This document shows, one piece after another, positions 34,237-43,968 of a stretch of DNA of 64,000 nucleotides. Position 1 is the first letter of the stretch. Every line of letters starts with the position of its first letter. The position numbers and the translations under genes are program-made. This stretch comes from Paenalicyclobacillus ferrooxydans. GTDB lineage: Bacteria > Bacillota > Bacilli > Alicyclobacillales > Alicyclobacillaceae. Where the stretch lies: assembly GCF_001399675.1 (NCBI RefSeq), contig NZ_LJCO01000048.1, positions 50,684-114,683 on the forward strand. The letters are read 5' to 3'. The notes below the pieces were generated by a model. The model saw nothing but the letters and a program-made list of their open reading frames with translations, did not search any database and was not told the DNA's origin.

Positions 34237-34904
34237 CCGTTTATCGATGTGAGTCGTTCCGCCTTATGAATGCGCCGAAGCGACTGTTCGAGCAGAATCA
34301 GTAAGTAAACTCCGAGTAGTGCGTCACTCCACCAACCGCTTGAAAGCGCGAACGTATCGTACAAGCCGTGTGCGAGTGCGGGAACGATGTAAGCCAAAGC
34401 TTTCGGACGTCCAGCAAAGGCAGCTTGAGCGAAATACGTCCCCATTAAAATGCCGAACATCAAGTGAGCCGGCACGGCGGTTACAGCCCGAAGGATGGCT
34501 GTCGATATTCCAGAGTGCGTGACATACAGAATGTTCTCAACACAGGCAAACCCAAGGGCGGTGGCGCCGGAATACACGATGCTGTCAATCGGAGTTTGAA
34601 TCCACCCTTTCTGTAAGGCACCCCTGTCAATGACGCCGGCTTTGAGAAATTCTTCGACCATACCCGCGACAAAGAAGGCGGTAACAAAAACAGATGGCAG
34701 CAAAACGCCTGTGCGTGCGCCAGGCCAGTGGCTTTCCATCAGTACACGCTCTAACAGCCCGGCTGGGAGTACAACGCCAGCACCGCGGAGAAACAGGGAG
34801 AAGACACGCCGCTTCGGTTCTGGATGCAGCCGATCCCGCGTGTACAGCCAAACAAGTAACAAGCATACTGGCAGAACGGCAAGCAGCACATATAACATCG
34901 GCAT
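34221..34904 (-). CDS. PrsW-family intramembrane metalloprotease
   Basis: A 227-residue polytopic protein with the PrsW signatures: MVEEFLKAG (EExxK), GFACVENILY (FxxxEN), VPAHLMFGILMG (HxxxG) and PALAHGLYDT (HxxxD). PrsW in Bacillus performs site-1 cleavage of the anti-sigma factor RsiW; here no such partner is adjacent, so the substrate is open. Start is ATG 34904 or, with better spacing from AAAGGGG, ATG 34898. Confidence 0.87.
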   Translation of the reverse strand: MPMLYVLLAVLPVCLLLVWLYTRDRLHPEPKRRVFSLFLRGAGVVLPAGLLERVLMESHWPGARTGVLLPSVFVTAFFVAGMVEEFLKAGVIDRGALQKGWIQTPIDSIVYSGATALGFACVENILYVTHSGISTAILRAVTAVPAHLMFGILMGTYFAQAAFAGRPKALAYIVPALAHGLYDTFALSSGWWSDALLGVYLLILLEQSLRRIHKAERLTSINGHLVS

Positions 34905-35006
34905 GCCCCTTTCATCTCTTCGATGAAGTCAGTATCACACAAGCTCTTCAACTTCATCCGAATGAGGACCGCCGGCCAATTTCCGTATGAGGGAGCATTT
35001 TCACAT

Positions 35007-35843
35007 ATGAAAGAATTGCGTGGACAGCTGCAAGAATTGAAAAACCGCACAACGCCGAGTGAGTCAGGCCCCCTTGTCGTCGAATATGAACTCGCAGCGG
35101 GTCAAAACACATTGCCTCTCTCTTCACTCCTTGGAGAACACATAGAACTCAAATTTACTGGTGACAAAACCTGCATTCACTGTGGACGACGTGTCAAAAA
35201 ATTATACCAAAGCGGCTACTGCTATCCCTGCGTGACAACCCTTGCAGAATGCGACCTGTGTATTGTCAAGCCGCATGACTGTCATTACCACTTGGGCACT
35301 TGTAGAGACAGTGCCTTTGGCGACACGCACTGCATGATCCCGCACTACGTATATCTGGCTGATAGCAGTTCCGTCAAAGTGGGACTGACGCGCAAAGGGA
35401 GGCAACTCAAGCGCTGGATGGACCAAGGTGCAACATCTGCCATTCTCCTAGCCGAAACGCCCACCAGGAAGGCGGCTGGGGAGTTGGAGATGCACATTGC
35501 AGAGCACCTTCCTGACAAAACAGACTGGCGTAAAATGCTGAAGGATACGGGGGACTCTGATGCAGATTTGGTACAGATACGGCGGCAGGTGATTGAACAG
35601 CTCGACGACAACTATCAAAATTACGTTCTCGAAGAACCCGGACCCGTAGCGACCTTTGGCTATCCGAGGTTAGCAGGCTTTGAGCCAAAACTGAAGTCTT
35701 TGTCGTTTGATAAGGAGCCGGTAGTCAAGGGTGCCTTGTGTGGAATCAAAGGGCAGTATCTGCTTTTCGAAGAGGGGGTCCTCAACATCCGCAAACATGC
35801 CGGATTTCACATCGAGGTCTCTGTATCATCGGCAAACAACTGA
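35007..35843 (+). CDS. DUF2797 family protein
   Basis: A 278-residue protein. A zinc-ribbon-like Cys cluster lies at about 50-110 (CIHCGRRVKKLYQSGYCYPC ... CDLCIVKPHDCHYHLGTC). It is followed by HYVYLADSSSVKVGLTRKG, which resembles a GIY-YIG-type nuclease core, then helices. This matches DUF2797, of unknown function. ATG 35007 is selected after GAGGGAG; the frame is open back to 34923. Its end overlaps the convergent DUF1450 gene by 37 bases. Confidence 0.75.
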   Translation: MKELRGQLQELKNRTTPSESGPLVVEYELAAGQNTLPLSSLLGEHIELKFTGDKTCIHCGRRVKKLYQSGYCYPCVTTLAECDLCIVKPHDCHYHLGTCRDSAFGDTHCMIPHYVYLADSSSVKVGLTRKGRQLKRWMDQGATSAILLAETPTRKAAGELEMHIAEHLPDKTDWRKMLKDTGDSDADLVQIRRQVIEQLDDNYQNYVLEEPGPVATFGYPRLAGFEPKLKSLSFDKEPVVKGALCGIKGQYLLFEEGVLNIRKHAGFHIEVSVSSANN

Positions 35844-36067
35844 TTTAAGCGCGATCGAATCAGCAACATTAAGTCTTCGACCGGAGACGCCGCAAGCAGT
35901 TCTCCGTTCAAAAATACGTAGGGCCTTGCCGCACAAAGTTCACACTCACTCATGCAGGAATTTTCCATTACAGAGAGCCCAGGGTACTCGTTTTCGAGCC
36001 CATACAATTCGGATGTCGCCGCCGGATTGGCATCACAGACTTCAAGTAAAATGAATCCACCATACAT
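35807..36067 (-). CDS. DUF1450 family small Cys protein (YuzB-like), copy 1
   Basis: An 86-residue protein with CDANPA, then ENSCMSECELCAARPYVFLNGELLAASPVEDLM, the DUF1450 layout with a CxxxCxxC site like a thioredoxin-fold ferredoxin. ATG 36067 on the minus strand follows GGAGGGA. Function unknown; an iron-sulfur or redox role is a guess. Confidence 0.75.
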   Translation of the reverse strand: MYGGFILLEVCDANPAATSELYGLENEYPGLSVMENSCMSECELCAARPYVFLNGELLAASPVEDLMLLIRSRLNQLFADDTETSM

Positions 36068-36254
36068 GTCTTTCCCTCCACTTGGTGTAGTGTACCACGC
36101 CCGACGCGCCTGGGCACGCTTCGTCGAGTTCCACTCGAATCGTGCGCAAAGACAGTCGGGGTGCGATATGCAAGGCAAGAGCGAAATCGGCATGACAATG
36201 CGCCTTCCCGGGCACAATACGACGGAATCTGTTGCCGGGGAGGGAGTAGTACAA

Positions 36255-36416
36255 ATGTCGTGGGTCTACGAAGCACGTCTGTATGATTCCAAGTCTGTAG
36301 CTTCCTACGTGGCGATGTGCGTCCGCGATGATCATTTGTTACGTGGTTCGAATGAGGTAAAAGTGCAAGTATATAAGACCAGAAAAGGGAATTACGGAGT
36401 TCGCTATCGACATTAG
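36255..36416 (+). CDS. Small protein (53 aa), paralogue of the protein at 31907
   Basis: A 53-residue protein beginning MSWVYEARLYDSKSVASYV and ending KTRKGNYGVRYRH. GGGAGGGAG lies 8 bases before ATG 36255. It shares the M-x-WVY-x2-RL-x-D start and the T-x2-G-x-YG end with the protein at 31907. Unknown function. Confidence 0.68.
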   Translation: MSWVYEARLYDSKSVASYVAMCVRDDHLLRGSNEVKVQVYKTRKGNYGVRYRH

Positions 36417-36437
36417 AAAAAAAGATACCCTTAACAA

Positions 36438-36493
36438 GCGTGCCAGCCGAGAGTACAATAGGTCTAGACTCGAATGTGAAAGGACTGGCACGC
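36438..36493 (+). other. Inverted repeat ending beside the start codon of the next gene
   Basis: GCGTGCCAG (36438-36446) and CTGGCACGC (36485-36493) are perfect complements, 38 bases apart. The 3' arm lies between the ribosome site GAAAGGA and TTG 36495. Confidence 0.7.
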
Positions 36494-36494
36494 A

Positions 36495-36809
36495 TTGGCA
36501 AACTCGATGAGCCTGAAATGGTGCAAGAAGAACCTCAATTTATACTCTCAGGCAGTCTACGACCTGATTGTAGAGGAACATCCTGAAATCGAGCACGAGG
36601 TTGTTGACTGTGCTGACAAGTGCGGCTTGTGTACAGACGTCCCATTCGTTGTAAGAAATAACGCCACGGTTGGTGCGAGGGATGCACAGGGGTTGTACCG
36701 GAAGTTAACTCGGGGATTCAGTTTTGTTACAAAACCCGTGTTGCCGGGCACATACGAAGATGCTGCAAAAAAAGCAGCTGAAGAGGAACAAGCACCTGTA
36801 ACCAACTGA
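36495..36809 (+). CDS. DUF1450 family small Cys protein, copy 2
   Basis: A 104-residue protein with WCKKNLNLYSQ, then VDCADKCGLCTDVPFVVRNN, the same C...CxxxCxxC layout as the copy at 35807-36067 but with a longer Ala/Glu-rich C-terminus. It starts with TTG 36495 (GAAAGGA 11 bases before); ATG 36507 is possible. It is the second DUF1450 gene within 1 kb. Confidence 0.75.
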   Translation: MANSMSLKWCKKNLNLYSQAVYDLIVEEHPEIEHEVVDCADKCGLCTDVPFVVRNNATVGARDAQGLYRKLTRGFSFVTKPVLPGTYEDAAKKAAEEEQAPVTN

Positions 36810-36951
36810 GAAATGAGGGTTACAGACCGGGGGGCAGCCAAGAAGAGATAGGCGTATGTGGAATCCAAGCGGCTAACATCACCGTGCGGGGAAACTGAGA
36901 ATAGGATTGAAGGAACGACTTCTCAGTCTTCTACCTGTGAGGTGACGGTGA

Positions 36952-37665
36952 GTGGCGACGAACCCAAAAGCCGGGATCAGAGGGCGGCAACGCGCGACGT
37001 TTGATGTGGGCCTGCCGAACTTCGTGAGCTTGGTAAACCGTTATAAGAAAGCTGTTGTTGGCATTGAGGTAACTCAAGAACGCCATGTCACACCGCGGTT
37101 ACTTCCGTTTGGCATGCCATGGGAGCGACCGGAGGCTGACAGCTTCCGGTCTATCAATATAGGTACGGGCTTTATCTTTGATCACAAAGGCTATATACTC
37201 ACGAACGAGCACGTGGTCCACGGTGCAAGCAAAGTGATGTTGCGGCAGTACGGCAAAAAGGACCCCATTGAGGCGACCGTTGTCGCGTCCGACTATACGC
37301 ACGACATTGCAATCTTGAGAGCGCCCATCGTGTTGCCAAAGACAATTTTGCGCGTCAGCAGTCAAAAGTCAGCCAGACCAGGAGAGTGGGTTGTGGCAAT
37401 TGGCTCTCCTCTTGGGCTTGATCATACCGTGACTGTTGGAATCGTCAGTGCCGTCGGGAGACCTTTGAAGATTGGCGAACGAGATTACCCGAATCTCCTG
37501 CAGACGGATGCGGCCATCAACCGCGGAAACAGCGGCGGGCCACTCATTAACCTGAGCGGTCAAGTCATCGGAATGAACACTGCCGTCAGTCAGAGTTCTC
37601 AAGGAATCGGTTTTGCGATTGCAGCGGAAGTGTTGCATAACACAGTCCATCGGATTTTACGCTGA
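36952..37665 (+). CDS. Trypsin-like serine protease (HtrA/S1C), no membrane anchor or PDZ
   Basis: A 237-residue protease domain with a complete triad: H87 (TNEHVVHG), D118 (THDIAIL) and S194 (GNSGGPL). The N-terminus shows no signal peptide or membrane span, and the protein ends right after the protease fold, so the PDZ domain usual in HtrA/DegP is missing. It is therefore predicted to be cytosolic. It starts with GTG 36952 after GAGGTGA. Substrate unknown. Confidence 0.85.
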   Translation: MATNPKAGIRGRQRATFDVGLPNFVSLVNRYKKAVVGIEVTQERHVTPRLLPFGMPWERPEADSFRSINIGTGFIFDHKGYILTNEHVVHGASKVMLRQYGKKDPIEATVVASDYTHDIAILRAPIVLPKTILRVSSQKSARPGEWVVAIGSPLGLDHTVTVGIVSAVGRPLKIGERDYPNLLQTDAAINRGNSGGPLINLSGQVIGMNTAVSQSSQGIGFAIAAEVLHNTVHRILR

Positions 37666-37702
37666 AGGTATCGCCCGGGCTTCGTTTCAAGCGATTCTAT
37701 TA

Positions 37703-37745
37703 ACCAACCTGAGCGACCATGAAATTCGTTCAGGTTGGTGCTTTG
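37703..37745 (+). terminator. Terminator after the serine protease gene
   Basis: A perfect 10-bp stem ACCAACCTGA / TCAGGTTGGT with a 17-base loop, then GCTTTG. The T run is poor. Confidence 0.55.
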
Positions 37746-37928
37746 TGGCGTTCGGCCTCCGCGTCTTTCCCCGGACATTACCGATTTACGTAAAGGTGCA
37801 TTCCAATTCAGTTCCCTGTGCACAATCTAGGGTAATCTGCCTCATACTAGAGACCCACCGTGGCTAGTTTGACTCGCCATGTCGGTGAGCTATGCGCGCG
37901 GTTTGTTTATGTAAGGAGATGAACGTCA

Positions 37929-40766
37929 ATGGCGAATCAACCCTTGTTCAGTGGAGCATCATGGAGTGAATTTTTTGGCCCCAACTACGGTTATGTACTC
38001 GAACTTTACGAGCAATATCTGCAGGATCCTGCGTCTGTTGATGCCACAGTGCGTGATTACTTTGATCATGCAGGGGCACCTGAGCAAAGTGGACAACCCT
38101 ATGTGGAGCATTCGTCACAGGCATCTGCCATCAATGCTGACGACATACGCATTGTGGTGGCAGCGGTCGATCTCGCTCGCAATATCCGTGAATTTGGTCA
38201 CCGGGGTGCACGTGTCAATGCGCTGGCTCAGTCCCCTTCGGACAGCCCGCTTTTGCAAACAGAATCCTATGGAATTACAGAGGCAGATCTGAAGACCATT
38301 CCGGCACAGTGGGTTTGGCGCAAAGCACCAAGTCACTTACATACAGCGGCTGATGTGATTGCTCATCTGCGCAAGCTCTACTCGGGTACACTCGCTTATG
38401 ACTTTGGCCATGTCAACAACGCAGCTGAACTCAATTGGCTGACCAACTACGTGGAATCTGAGACACCTGCTGTGCACCTGACGAGTGAGGAGAAACGTTC
38501 ACTCTGGTATCGGCTCCTCGAGGTCGAACAGTTTGAAAAGTTCCTGCACCGGACTTTCGTCGGTCAGAAACGCTTCTCGATTGAAGGCTTGGACGTGCTT
38601 GTGCCGATGCTGGACTGGCTGATTGAGCGGGCTGTGGCACGGGGCACCCGATACGTGTCCATGGGTATGGCCCATCGGGGCCGACTGAATGTTCTGGCTC
38701 ACGTGCTTAGGAAACCGTACGACGTGATTTTTTCAGAGTTCCACGCATCTCCCAACAAGGACCTTGTCCCTTCCGAAGGTTCTATGGGGATTAACTATGG
38801 CTGGACCGGTGATGTGAAGTACCACCTTGGCGCTCACCGAACAGTGGATGAAGGGGACCTCGTTGAAGCGCGGCTGATGCTAGCCAACAATCCAAGTCAT
38901 CTTGAGTTTGTCGATCCGGTCGTCGTAGGATCCACCCGTGCCGCGCAGGACGACAGAACGCAACGAGGCACACCTCACACGGACCCTAAAAAGGCGCTGG
39001 CTGTTCTCGTCCACGGAGATGCTGCGTTCCCGGGTGAAGGCGTGGTTGCAGAAACATTAAACATGTCACAGCTGCCTGGTTATCAAGTGGGTGGTGTGAT
39101 TCACATCATCGCCAACAATCAGCTCGGTTTCACTGCAGAGTCCCACGAGAGCCGCTCAACGCGTTACGCCAGTGATCTCGCCAAGGGCTTTGAGATTCCC
39201 GTGGTTCATGTCTCAGCCGACGATCCGGAATCCTGTGTAGCTGCGGTCCTGATGGCATACAAATACCGCGAACAGTTCCATAAGGATTTCTTGATTGACC
39301 TCATCGGATATCGGCGATGGGGACACAACGAGATGGACGACCCTGCTGCAACACAACCTGTGCTGTATGGTGCAATCAATTCGCACAGAGGCGTTCGGGA
39401 GTTGTATCAGGACGAGTTGACAGATCAAGGTGTATTGACAAAAGAAGAAGGGCAGCAAGGTGAGGCACGTGTTCAGAAGCACTTGCAGGACGCTTACAGC
39501 CGTGTGCAAAAGGGCGAGGTTAAGCCTACGCAGCCGCAACTCTCTCCGGTGACCATGACGGAGGGATTTGAAACAGGCGTCAGTGCAGACCTGTTGCGAG
39601 ACATCAACCAGCAACTGCTCGAGTGGCCTAGCTCGTTTACGGTATACCCGAAACTGCAGCGCATTCTTGAACGTCGAGCCCAAAGTTTGGCAGACAACGG
39701 AAAAGTGGATTGGGCCACGGCGGAGACCCTTGCATTTGCGTCCATTCTCAGTGACGGAACTGCCATTCGACTGACAGGTCAGGACACAGAACGGGGAACC
39801 TTCGGCCATCGCCACCTTGTGCTGCATGACTACAAGACTGGCGAAAGGCACATTCCCATCGCGCATGTGAAGTCAAATCGCGCGTCGTTTGATGTTCACA
39901 ACAGCCCGCTCTCGGAAACGGGACCGCTCGGGTTTGAGTATGGCTACGATATTCAAGCCAAAGACACTTTGGTGTTGTGGGAGGCACAGTTTGGCGACTT
40001 CGCCAACGTTGCACAGGTTATCATCGATCAGTTCATCGTGTCCGGGCGGTCCAAATGGGGGCAGGAGTCGGGAATCGTACTGCTCTTGCCGCATGGCTAC
40101 GAAGGACAAGGACCGGAGCATTCCAGTGGACGCCTCGAGCGATTCCTGCAACTATCAGCGGAAAACAGCTGGGTGGTGGCCAACGTCACGTCGGCGGCAC
40201 AATATTTTCATTTACTGCGTGTTCAGGCCATGCGATTGCAGGGTCAGCCATGCCCGCTCGTCGTCATGACGCCAAAGAGCTTGCTCAGAAACCCACATGC
40301 TGCATCACCGTGGCAGCAGCTGGTGGAAGGGCGTTTTCACCGAGTACTTAGTGAGACTCCTTCAGACCCCTATCAGGTGTCAAGGGTCATCTTCTGCAGC
40401 GGAAAAATCGCTATCGACTTGGAACACGACAGCACCCGAGGCGAAGTGGAGAACCAAGTTCAGATCTGTCGCATCGAACAGCTCTACCCATTCCCCAAAG
40501 AATCTGTACAAGCCATTTTGCAGGCCTTGCCAAGCGTCAAGGAAGTGGTCTGGGTCCAGGAGGAGCCGAAAAACATGGGGGCGTGGGGATACATTGAACC
40601 CCATTTGAGGGCTGTTACCAACGGCCAATACACGCTTCGCTACGTAGGCCGCGCTGCACATGCGAGTCCAGCGGAAGGCGTGGCAGATGTTCACCAGCAT
40701 GTCCAGAATGAGTTGATCCAAACGGCACTCGGACGAGACTTGACTCAAGAGATCACGGAGTTCTAA
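37929..40766 (+). CDS. odhA: 2-Oxoglutarate dehydrogenase E1
   Basis: A 945-residue thiamine-diphosphate enzyme, the usual length. It opens with the [22 protein letters not shown] helix typical of Bacillus OdhA. It carries [39 protein letters not shown] (ThDP/Mg site) and ANNQLGFT, and in the C-terminal half [24 protein letters not shown]. It decarboxylates 2-oxoglutarate and succinylates the lipoyl arm of OdhB. ATG 37929 follows AAGGAGATG. It forms an operon with odhB; the shared E3 is outside the window. Confidence 0.97.
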   Translation: MANQPLFSGASWSEFFGPNYGYVLELYEQYLQDPASVDATVRDYFDHAGAPEQSGQPYVEHSSQASAINADDIRIVVAAVDLARNIREFGHRGARVNALAQSPSDSPLLQTESYGITEADLKTIPAQWVWRKAPSHLHTAADVIAHLRKLYSGTLAYDFGHVNNAAELNWLTNYVESETPAVHLTSEEKRSLWYRLLEVEQFEKFLHRTFVGQKRFSIEGLDVLVPMLDWLIERAVARGTRYVSMGMAHRGRLNVLAHVLRKPYDVIFSEFHASPNKDLVPSEGSMGINYGWTGDVKYHLGAHRTVDEGDLVEARLMLANNPSHLEFVDPVVVGSTRAAQDDRTQRGTPHTDPKKALAVLVHGDAAFPGEGVVAETLNMSQLPGYQVGGVIHIIANNQLGFTAESHESRSTRYASDLAKGFEIPVVHVSADDPESCVAAVLMAYKYREQFHKDFLIDLIGYRRWGHNEMDDPAATQPVLYGAINSHRGVRELYQDELTDQGVLTKEEGQQGEARVQKHLQDAYSRVQKGEVKPTQPQLSPVTMTEGFETGVSADLLRDINQQLLEWPSSFTVYPKLQRILERRAQSLADNGKVDWATAETLAFASILSDGTAIRLTGQDTERGTFGHRHLVLHDYKTGERHIPIAHVKSNRASFDVHNSPLSETGPLGFEYGYDIQAKDTLVLWEAQFGDFANVAQVIIDQFIVSGRSKWGQESGIVLLLPHGYEGQGPEHSSGRLERFLQLSAENSWVVANVTSAAQYFHLLRVQAMRLQGQPCPLVVMTPKSLLRNPHAASPWQQLVEGRFHRVLSETPSDPYQVSRVIFCSGKIAIDLEHDSTRGEVENQVQICRIEQLYPFPKESVQAILQALPSVKEVVWVQEEPKNMGAWGYIEPHLRAVTNGQYTLRYVGRAAHASPAEGVADVHQHVQNELIQTALGRDLTQEITEF

Positions 40767-40833
40767 CCAACTCCCATTTTCGATTCTGATTCGCCCATTT
40801 GATGGGTTGTGGAAACTGAAGGAGGTTTCATTG

Positions 40834-42153
40834 GTGGCAGAATTACGCGTACCAGAGCTTGGTGAGTCCATTGTTGAGGCAACCGTTGGCACCTGGTTGA
40901 AGAATGTCGGAGATTCAGTGACGGCTGGTGAAGCAGTCGTCGAATTGGAAACAGACAAAGTGAATGTTGAAGTGATGTCAGAGGTCGATGGAGTGCTCTC
41001 AGCCGTTCATCATGCCGCGGGCGCCACAGTGGCCCCCGGAGATGTGCTTGGAGAAGTAGGCAATGAGGCTGTGGCACAGGCATCAACATCAACTGAAGTA
41101 TCGACGCCCGCTTCAGCGGCACAAAGTGTTACAGAAGCGGCGATTGCAAAGACGGAGGCTGCACAGAAGCAGCAACCTGTCCCTGCAGCAGCACCCATGA
41201 ATCTCACGGAGCAGCAAGCTGCTTCGTCGCGAAACTTACCCCCAAGGGCGACTCCAGCAGTTCGCCGTATGGCCTCTGAACATGGCGTGGCACTGAGTGG
41301 GGTAGCTGGGAGCGGCGGTCAAGGGAGAATCACGCCTGTTGACATCGTTCAACAGACAGGCACGGTGCAATCTGCGCCAAACCCGGCGTCGAAAGCTGCA
41401 CCTGCTGTACCGGTTCAACAGGAACCATCACGGAATGTTGCGACCGTCACCGATCGCCCGGAGGAACACGTCCGTCTTTCAAGAAGGCGCCTGACCATCG
41501 CGAAGCGATTGGTTGAAGCGCAACACACGGCGGCGATGTTAACGACATTCAACGAGATCGACATGACTGCAGTGATGGATGTCAGGAAGCGTCGTAAAGA
41601 TGCATTTCGAGACAAACACGGTGTTGGACTTGGGTTTATGTCCTTCTTCACAAAGGCGGTTGTCGGTGCATTGAAAAGTCAGCCGGCACTGAACGCAGAG
41701 ATCCGCGGAGAAGAGATGATCGTGAAGCACTACTACGACATCGGCATTGCAGTTGCCACGGAAGCAGGCCTGGTCGTTCCTGTTGTTCGGGATGCCGACC
41801 GCAAAAGCTTCGCCGAGATTGAACAAGAGATCGCTTCTCTCGCGGCGCGGGCAAGAAACAACGCGCTCAGCCTCGAGGACCTGCGTGGCGGCACCTTCAC
41901 CATTACAAATGGAGGAACGTTTGGTTCTCTGCTGTCCACACCCATTCTAAACCCGCCGCAAGTGGGTATTCTGGGCATGCACAAGATTCAGGAGCGGCCT
42001 GTTGGGGTCAATGGAAACATTGAGTTGCGTCCTATGATGTACGTCGCACTCTCATATGACCATCGCATTGTCGACGGTGCAGAGGCAGTGCGTTTTCTGG
42101 TGCGCGTTAAGGAACTGCTTGAAGACCCGGAACAACTGTTACTGGAAGGCTGA
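40834..42153 (+). CDS. odhB: 2-Oxoglutarate dehydrogenase E2 (dihydrolipoyl succinyltransferase)
   Basis: A 439-residue E2: one lipoyl domain with K42 (ETDKVNVEV), a long Ala/Gln linker, the E1/E3-binding domain ([16 protein letters not shown]...GRITPVDIV) and a catalytic domain ending [16 protein letters not shown]. It makes succinyl-CoA. GTG 40834 (8 bases after AAGGAGG) is preferred over TTG 40831. A terminator follows. Confidence 0.96.
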   Translation: MAELRVPELGESIVEATVGTWLKNVGDSVTAGEAVVELETDKVNVEVMSEVDGVLSAVHHAAGATVAPGDVLGEVGNEAVAQASTSTEVSTPASAAQSVTEAAIAKTEAAQKQQPVPAAAPMNLTEQQAASSRNLPPRATPAVRRMASEHGVALSGVAGSGGQGRITPVDIVQQTGTVQSAPNPASKAAPAVPVQQEPSRNVATVTDRPEEHVRLSRRRLTIAKRLVEAQHTAAMLTTFNEIDMTAVMDVRKRRKDAFRDKHGVGLGFMSFFTKAVVGALKSQPALNAEIRGEEMIVKHYYDIGIAVATEAGLVVPVVRDADRKSFAEIEQEIASLAARARNNALSLEDLRGGTFTITNGGTFGSLLSTPILNPPQVGILGMHKIQERPVGVNGNIELRPMMYVALSYDHRIVDGAEAVRFLVRVKELLEDPEQLLLEG

Positions 42154-42163
42154 TGAGAACAGG

Positions 42164-42223
42164 CAGCAGTCGATGCAGTTAACAGGATGATAATGGTCCT
42201 GTTTTCGGGTTGCATCGATGCTG
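42164..42223 (+). terminator. Nested stem-loop terminator after odhB
   Basis: The inner hairpin AACAGGA / TCCTGTT (42181-42203) is followed by TTC. It sits inside an outer stem CAGCAgTCGATGCA / TGCATCGATGCTG (42164-42177, 42211-42223). Confidence 0.65.
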
Positions 42224-42322
42224 TCCAATACCGGTCACATCTCTTTGCGGATTGTTTGACATCAAAACCGATTTGATGGCAAGATATTCCTGTGAACAAG
42301 AATAGACGAGGTGGTAGAGAGG

Positions 42323-42652
42323 ATGCCGTTTGAAACAGATGGAATTCCGCAATACACCAAAGAGGAACTCAAACAGATTCTGCAAGAGGGCAAGAAGACC
42401 GTGATCGACGTAAGAACTCCTGAGGAATATGAAAGCGGGCATATCCCGAATGTACCTCTCAAGCCCATGCAGGAAGTCGAACAATGGTCACAAGATCTGC
42501 CGAAGGCCGCGGAGTACCTTTTTATTTGCCGCAGCGGAGGCCGCTCACAGAAGGTGGCTCAGTTCCTCAAACAACAAGGATTTGACGTTGCAAACTTCAA
42601 TGGCGGCATGCTCAGCTGGGATGGCGAGTTGACGAGCGGGAAGTCAGAGTAA
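42323..42652 (+). CDS. Rhodanese-domain sulfurtransferase
   Basis: A 109-residue single rhodanese domain: TVIDVRTPEEYESGHIPN at the start, and the active-site loop FICRSGGRSQ with the persulfide cysteine C69. ATG 42323 follows GAGGTGG by 8 bases; GTG 42311 is also in frame. It probably carries sulfane sulfur in the cytosol. Confidence 0.9.
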   Translation: MPFETDGIPQYTKEELKQILQEGKKTVIDVRTPEEYESGHIPNVPLKPMQEVEQWSQDLPKAAEYLFICRSGGRSQKVAQFLKQQGFDVANFNGGMLSWDGELTSGKSE

Positions 42653-42659
42653 CAACTTC

Positions 42660-43010
42660 TCAGAGTAATGCTTGAATCTGTTGATCGAGGAAAAACAGAT
42701 GGCGTGGATACAATTCTCGCAGCCACGAAAGGATTTCAGGGATGGCCTCCAGTGAGGTCCATCCCTTTTCTATAATATCCGACGTACGGGCTTGCAGACG
42801 GTAATGGGTTCCTGCCGCTTGAATGCCCGCTTCGAGGTCGGCCCAGTTATGACGGTTCATGACTGACCTCAGGCGATTGTGTTCTGCGCGAACGGAATAC
42901 ACCCGAAATTGACTGTTTCCCAGGACAATTACAACGGCCCTCGGTTCCATGGTAAAATCGCCAGGTTCCTCAACAAGCAGGACGTAGACACTTTGGACTC
43001 GATTCTTCAC
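42660..43010 (-). CDS. Hypothetical protein (116 aa)
   Basis: A soluble 116-residue protein starting GTG 43010 (minus strand) after AGGTGAAGG. It begins MKNRVQSVYVLLVEEPGDF and has a beta-rich first half (MEPRAVVIVLGNSQFRVYSV) and a helical end. No family recognised. It is convergent with the rhodanese gene, 7 bases apart. Confidence 0.62.
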   Translation of the reverse strand: MKNRVQSVYVLLVEEPGDFTMEPRAVVIVLGNSQFRVYSVRAEHNRLRSVMNRHNWADLEAGIQAAGTHYRLQARTSDIIEKGWTSLEAIPEILSWLRELYPRHLFFLDQQIQALL

Positions 43011-43141
43011 CGAACCTTCACCTCACTGTTTGTCCACTCTACAACCCCACACAAACAAATGCAACGCCAACAGTAGGCATATGCCGTTAAGCCACTTGCC
43101 TGGTCAACATAACGTGATTACGCAGAGGGGGCGAGGTAGGT

Positions 43142-43885
43142 ATGGATTATCAAGATGCACTAGCTGAAATTGGTGCGGCAAACGCTCATCCCGGCGGCTG
43201 GTCTGTCACGAAATTATGGCGGGACGCGCTCGATTGGACCGGTGTTAAGGACGTGCTGGAAATCGGTTGCGGTACGGGTTCCACGCTCGCCGAACTGTGT
43301 GCATGGGCTGGGTGTTCAGGGACAGGTGTTGACATCCGTCGTGCAATGATTCAAAAGGCGCGCAAACGAGCGCATACACTCGGGTTGCATCACATTCACT
43401 TTGAGGTGGCTGATGCAGAACATCTCCCATTTCCTGACGAAACTGTTGACCTTGTGTTTACCGAATCGGTCAATGTGTTTAGTGCCAATCCTTTGCCAGC
43501 GATTCGTGAATACGCGCGGGTCTTAAAACCAAACGGCGTCTATGTGGACGTTGAAATGCTCGTGATGCAACCCGTTGACGACGCCTGGAGACAAGGCGTG
43601 CAAAATGTATATGGTGCAAGGTTTGTACCCGATCAAAAAGGTTGGAAACGACTCTACCGAAACGCGGGTTTTACGAACATCGAGGTCTTGACGACGCGCC
43701 GGGTTGATCCATTGGCCATGGCGCAGGCCAACAGCAATGCCTATCCGAACGCAGCCATGATGGACCTATCAAATCCCGGGGTATATCAAAGGAAGGAGAT
43801 CCTTGAAGTGCTCCAGTCAAACTCTGAGTGGATGGAGCGAAATTCTCGCCCGCTTGGTTACGGTGTATTCCTATGTCGTAAATAA
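43142..43885 (+). CDS. Class I SAM-dependent methyltransferase
   Basis: A 247-residue methyltransferase with motif I VLEIGCGTGSTLAEL, motif II GTGVDIRRAM, VADAEHLPFPDETVDLVF (post-II/III) and LKPNGVYVDVEML. This looks like the methyltransf_11 group. Substrate not deducible. ATG 43142 follows GGGGGCGAGG. Confidence 0.83.
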   Translation: MDYQDALAEIGAANAHPGGWSVTKLWRDALDWTGVKDVLEIGCGTGSTLAELCAWAGCSGTGVDIRRAMIQKARKRAHTLGLHHIHFEVADAEHLPFPDETVDLVFTESVNVFSANPLPAIREYARVLKPNGVYVDVEMLVMQPVDDAWRQGVQNVYGARFVPDQKGWKRLYRNAGFTNIEVLTTRRVDPLAMAQANSNAYPNAAMMDLSNPGVYQRKEILEVLQSNSEWMERNSRPLGYGVFLCRK

Positions 43886-43968
43886 CGCCTGTTTCCGCCC
43901 GTTGGCGGGAGCACCTAGGACGGACCCCACAAAAGGATGGGGCAGGGACGAAAGGAATTTAGTCCAGT

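Noticed and set aside
35968..36501. 177-codon minus-strand frame
   Set aside because: Overlaps the DUF1450 gene and the 36255 gene; no ribosome site or family pattern.
37843..37849. CATACTA before odhA resembling a SigG -10
   Set aside because: The -35 region does not fit, and odhA is a vegetative gene; likely chance.
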